Positions 6,514 through 8,472 of a stretch of DNA of 8,472 nt are shown piece by piece (the stretch's first letter is position 1; each line of letters starts with the position of its first letter). Under the pieces are notes generated by a model. The model was not told where the DNA came from. It made no database searches and saw only the letters and a list, made by a program, of their open reading frames with translations. The DNA is from JBHEMT01 sp046262435 (lineage in GTDB: Bacteria; Chloroflexota; Dormibacteria; Aeolococcales; Aeolococcaceae). Location: contig JBHEMT010000134.1 in assembly GCA_046262435.1 (NCBI GenBank), positions 1-8,472 on the forward strand. The letters are read 5' to 3'. A program made the position numbers and the translations under genes.

Positions 6514-7098
6514 CTACTTCTTCGCCGCCTGGTAGTAGGGGTTGGTGCCCTGGGCGTGGTTGGTGGAGTCGACCACCTCGGTGATCTCGGGGAAACGCTC
6601 AAGCAGAGCGGTGCGCACACCCTGGCCGAGGGTGACGTCGGCCATCCCGCAGCCCTGGCAGGCCCCGCCCATGTGGATGTAGGCCTTGCTCTCGGTCACG
6701 TCGAGCAGGTCGATGTGGCCGCCATGACCGGCCACCATGGGGTTGATGTCCTCGTCGAGGAAGGACTGCACCTGCTCGGCGAGCGGGTCCACCCAGAGCG
6801 GATTGGGATTGCGCACGGTGAGCGCCCCGCTGAGCTTGTCGGCGTCGAGGGTGATGCCGTCGAGATAGGGGACCGTGGCCAGGGGGGCGAAGAAGTGGAT
6901 GCCCTGCGGCCCTTCGATCACCATGTCCCCCTCGCGCTCCTGGCCGGCGAAGACCAGGTCCAGGTCGTAGAGGAACTCGCCGTTGGCGCGGCCGGTGATC
7001 GCGATGCGCACCCCCGCATCGGGCTGCTTACGGTTGTCGCGGACCTGCTGGATGCGGGTGAGCGCGTAGTCGGTGGCGCGGATCGCGGGCTGCTGCAC
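6514..7098 (-). CDS. nfuA: NfuA-like iron-sulfur cluster carrier protein
   Basis: This 194-residue cytoplasmic protein is expected to hold a 4Fe-4S cluster between two subunits and hand it to apo-enzymes. Residues 1 to about 98 resemble the A-type (IscA/HesB) scaffold fold but contain no cysteine. Residues about 105-185 are the NifU C-terminal domain with the Cys147-x2-Cys150 motif in GGACQGCGM. These are the only two cysteines in the protein. This layout, a degenerate A-type domain plus an Nfu domain, and the length match E. coli NfuA. The GTG start at 7098 is fixed by a strong AAGGAGG site 7 bases upstream. The gene directly precedes the radical SAM gene (22-base gap, same strand), pointing to a shared transcript and to that enzyme as a likely client. 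It may equally serve Fe-S enzymes generally. Confidence 0.92.
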   Translation of the reverse strand: MQQPAIRATDYALTRIQQVRDNRKQPDAGVRIAITGRANGEFLYDLDLVFAGQEREGDMVIEGPQGIHFFAPLATVPYLDGITLDADKLSGALTVRNPNPLWVDPLAEQVQSFLDEDINPMVAGHGGHIDLLDVTESKAYIHMGGACQGCGMADVTLGQGVRTALLERFPEITEVVDSTNHAQGTNPYYQAAKK

Positions 7099-7105
7099 GA
7101 TGTCG

Positions 7106-7112
7106 CCTCCTT
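7106..7112 (-). promoter_or_regulatory. Strong ribosome binding site of the nfuA-like gene
   Basis: AAGGAGG on the minus strand, 7 bases before GTG 7098, is the best Shine-Dalgarno in the window. It decides the non-ATG start of the carrier gene. Confidence 0.85.
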
Positions 7113-7227
7113 GCGATCGTGGGACCTTCGGGACATCAGTTTGACGCGCGGGGGGTGTGGCGGGGACGCTTAGCCCGGGCAGCGAGCGATGACTCCGCTG
7201 TCCGCCGGTCAGTCAGCAGCCGCGCTG

Positions 7228-7233
7228 TAGGCT
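7228..7233 (+). promoter_or_regulatory. Candidate leaderless -10 box of the ATP-grasp gene
   Basis: TAGGCT fits TAnnnT and lies exactly at -12 to -7 if transcription starts at the A of ATG 7240, the arrangement seen in leaderless actinobacterial genes. No good -35 is found at 17 bases. A separate TTGACG at 7141-7146 could instead be the -35 of a promoter further upstream, with only a poor -10 near 7165-7173. AGG within the same box could also act as a weak ribosome site. Confidence 0.3.
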
Positions 7234-7239
7234 CGAGCC

Positions 7240-8472
7240 ATGGCCACCGTGCTGCTGGTCCTGCCGGTGCAGACCTACCGGGCCCACGCCTTCCTGAGCG
7301 CCGCCCGACGGGCCGGCCTCGAGGTGGTGGTGGCCTCGGATGAGGCCTCATCGCTGGCGGCGTTCATGGCCGACCGGTACCTGACCCTCGATCTGGGGCG
7401 GCCCGAGGAGGCAGCAGACCGGGCCGCGGAACTCGCAGGACGCCGCACCATCGACGGGGTGGTCGGCGTCGACGAGACAGCGGTGCTGACCGCGGCGGCG
7501 ATCGCCGAGCGGCTGGGGCTCTCCCACCACCCGCTGGACGCGGTGGCGGCGACCCGTGACAAGCGGCGGATGCGCGCGCTGCTGGCGCGGGCCGGGGTGG
7601 CCCAGCCGGAGCACCTGGAGACGAGTACCGACGCCGGGGCTGCCGAGCTGGGTCGGGCACATCGGCGGCTAGGGCCCGCGGTGGTGGTCAAGCCCGTCGA
7701 CCTGGCGGCCAGCCGGGGAGTGATCCGGGCGGATGACACCCCCGCGCTGGTCGCGGCGGTGGCGCGGGTGCGGCGGATGCTCGAGGCCGATCCCGACTGT
7801 GGGAGGGGCCCCTGGCCGCTGCTGGTGGAGCGCTTCGCGGCCGGCCCGGAGGTTGCCGTCGAGGGGCTGGTGGAGGCGGGACGGCTGCGGGTGCTCGCCG
7901 TGTTCGACAAACCCGACCCGCTCGACGGACCGTTCTTCGAGGAGACCATCTTCGTGACCCCGAGCCGGCACCCTCCGGCGCTGCTGGCGGAGGTGCGCCG
8001 GGTCACCGAGGCGGCGGTGGCCGCCCTGGGCCTGCGCGAGGGGCCGATTCACGCGGAGCTGCGCCTCGGGGAGGGGGTGCGGGTACTCGAGGTTGCGGCG
8101 CGCTCCATCGGCGGCCTCTGCTCGGCCGCCCTGGACCTGGGCGGCGGCAGGACGCTGGAGGAGGTGATCCTCCGCCGGGCCACCGGGATGCCGCTGGACG
8201 CCGTCGCCCCGCGCCCCGGCGCAGCGGCGGTGCTGATGCTGCCGACCCCGGAGGCCGGCGTGCTCGGCGGCGTCGCCGGGCTGGAGGCGGCGCGTGCGGT
8301 CCCCGGGGTGGATGAGGTGGTGATCACCATCCCGCCAGGTCAGCGGCTGGTCCCCCTCCCTGAGGGCGACCGCTATCTGGGGTTCGTCACCGCCCACGCC
8401 GCCACCGCCGACGACGCGGAGGCGGTGCTGCGCCGGGCCCGAGCCGAGCTGCGGGTGCGCCTGCAAGCGACG
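7240..8472 (+). CDS. ATP-grasp domain protein (3' partial)
   Basis: The frame is open for 411 codons from ATG 7240 to the window edge with no stop, so the gene is cut at its end; family length suggests little is missing. ATP-grasp enzymes activate a carboxylate as acyl phosphate and join it to an amine or thiol. The N-terminal preATP-grasp Rossmann domain begins VLLVLPVQTYRAHAF. DKRRMRALLARAGV leads into the ATP-grasp fold, with Lys151 in VVVKPVDLAASRG, Glu197/Glu204/Glu208 in the VERFAAGPEVAVEG segment, FDKPDPLDGPFFEE, and probable metal ligands Glu273 (HAEL) and Glu284 (VLEVAARSIGG). The Asn often found two residues after the second Glu is Ala286, a variation I recall from carnosine-synthase-like members. 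The substrate is unknown. It diverges from the nfuA-like gene over 141 bases. No strong ribosome site is present, so a leaderless start is plausible. Confidence 0.92.
   Translation, partial: MATVLLVLPVQTYRAHAFLSAARRAGLEVVVASDEASSLAAFMADRYLTLDLGRPEEAADRAAELAGRRTIDGVVGVDETAVLTAAAIAERLGLSHHPLDAVAATRDKRRMRALLARAGVAQPEHLETSTDAGAAELGRAHRRLGPAVVVKPVDLAASRGVIRADDTPALVAAVARVRRMLEADPDCGRGPWPLLVERFAAGPEVAVEGLVEAGRLRVLAVFDKPDPLDGPFFEETIFVTPSRHPPALLAEVRRVTEAAVAALGLREGPIHAELRLGEGVRVLEVAARSIGGLCSAALDLGGGRTLEEVILRRATGMPLDAVAPRPGAAAVLMLPTPEAGVLGGVAGLEAARAVPGVDEVVITIPPGQRLVPLPEGDRYLGFVTAHAATADDAEAVLRRARAELRVRLQAT

Noticed and set aside
3049..6584. Long plus-strand open frames opposite the ABC transporter, radical SAM and carrier genes
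   Set aside because: No recognisable domain; the minus-strand genes here have full sets of motifs. These are composition shadows.
6492..6620. Upstream start (6620) for the radical SAM gene, adding 43 residues
   Set aside because: The extension overlaps the end of the nfuA-like gene, reads as Ser/Pro/Arg/Thr-rich sequence, and precedes the natural beta-strand start of the B12-binding-like domain.
7275..8466. Minus-strand open frames opposite the ATP-grasp gene
   Set aside because: Ser/Arg/Ala-rich or His/Gln/Arg-rich translations without motifs. The plus-strand frame carries a coherent ATP-grasp protein across the whole interval.

Overview
The window is very GC-rich DNA with strong G/C bias at third codon positions, GTG as well as ATG starts, tight gene packing and no mobile element, CRISPR array or RNA gene that I can see. 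Gene content (a stand-alone 5'-3' exonuclease, a COG4270-type DoxX-like membrane protein, an NfuA-type carrier and a B12-type radical SAM protein) fits a high-GC Gram-positive-type lineage. I would guess Actinomycetota first, with Dormibacterota or Chloroflexota as alternatives. No single marker settles this.

Layout: (1) 1-1454 (+), the end of an aldehyde dehydrogenase gene whose start lies before the window. (2) 1519-1950 (-), a small four-helix DoxX-like membrane protein. It diverges across a 52-base gap from (3) 2003-2902 (+), a free-standing 5'-3' exonuclease homologous to the N-terminal nuclease of DNA polymerase I. (4) 2911-4911 (-), a full-length ABC exporter half-transporter with fused membrane and ATPase domains, which meets the exonuclease gene tail to tail with 8 bases between. 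(5) 5091-6491 (-), a B12-binding-type radical SAM protein ending in a Cys-Cys-Ala-Glu-Pro tail. (6) 6514-7098 (-), an NfuA-like iron-sulfur carrier 22 bases upstream of the radical SAM gene and in the same operon. (7) 7240-8472 (+), an ATP-grasp ligase-type gene that diverges from the carrier gene and runs off the window.

The part most worth attention is 5091-8472. An Fe-S carrier and a radical SAM enzyme sit in one short operon, with an ATP-grasp enzyme on the other side of the shared upstream region. The radical SAM protein appears to be the cysteine version of a family known to me as CUAEP/CCAEP-tail radical SAM (seleno)proteins, in which some members carry selenocysteine in the tail; its product is not known to me. 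The carrier plausibly supplies Fe-S clusters to the radical SAM enzyme, and the ATP-grasp enzyme could ligate a carboxylate to an amine in the same pathway, but that last link is inference from position alone. The left half (aldehyde oxidation, membrane protein, exonuclease, exporter) looks like ordinary chromosomal genes with no evident shared task.
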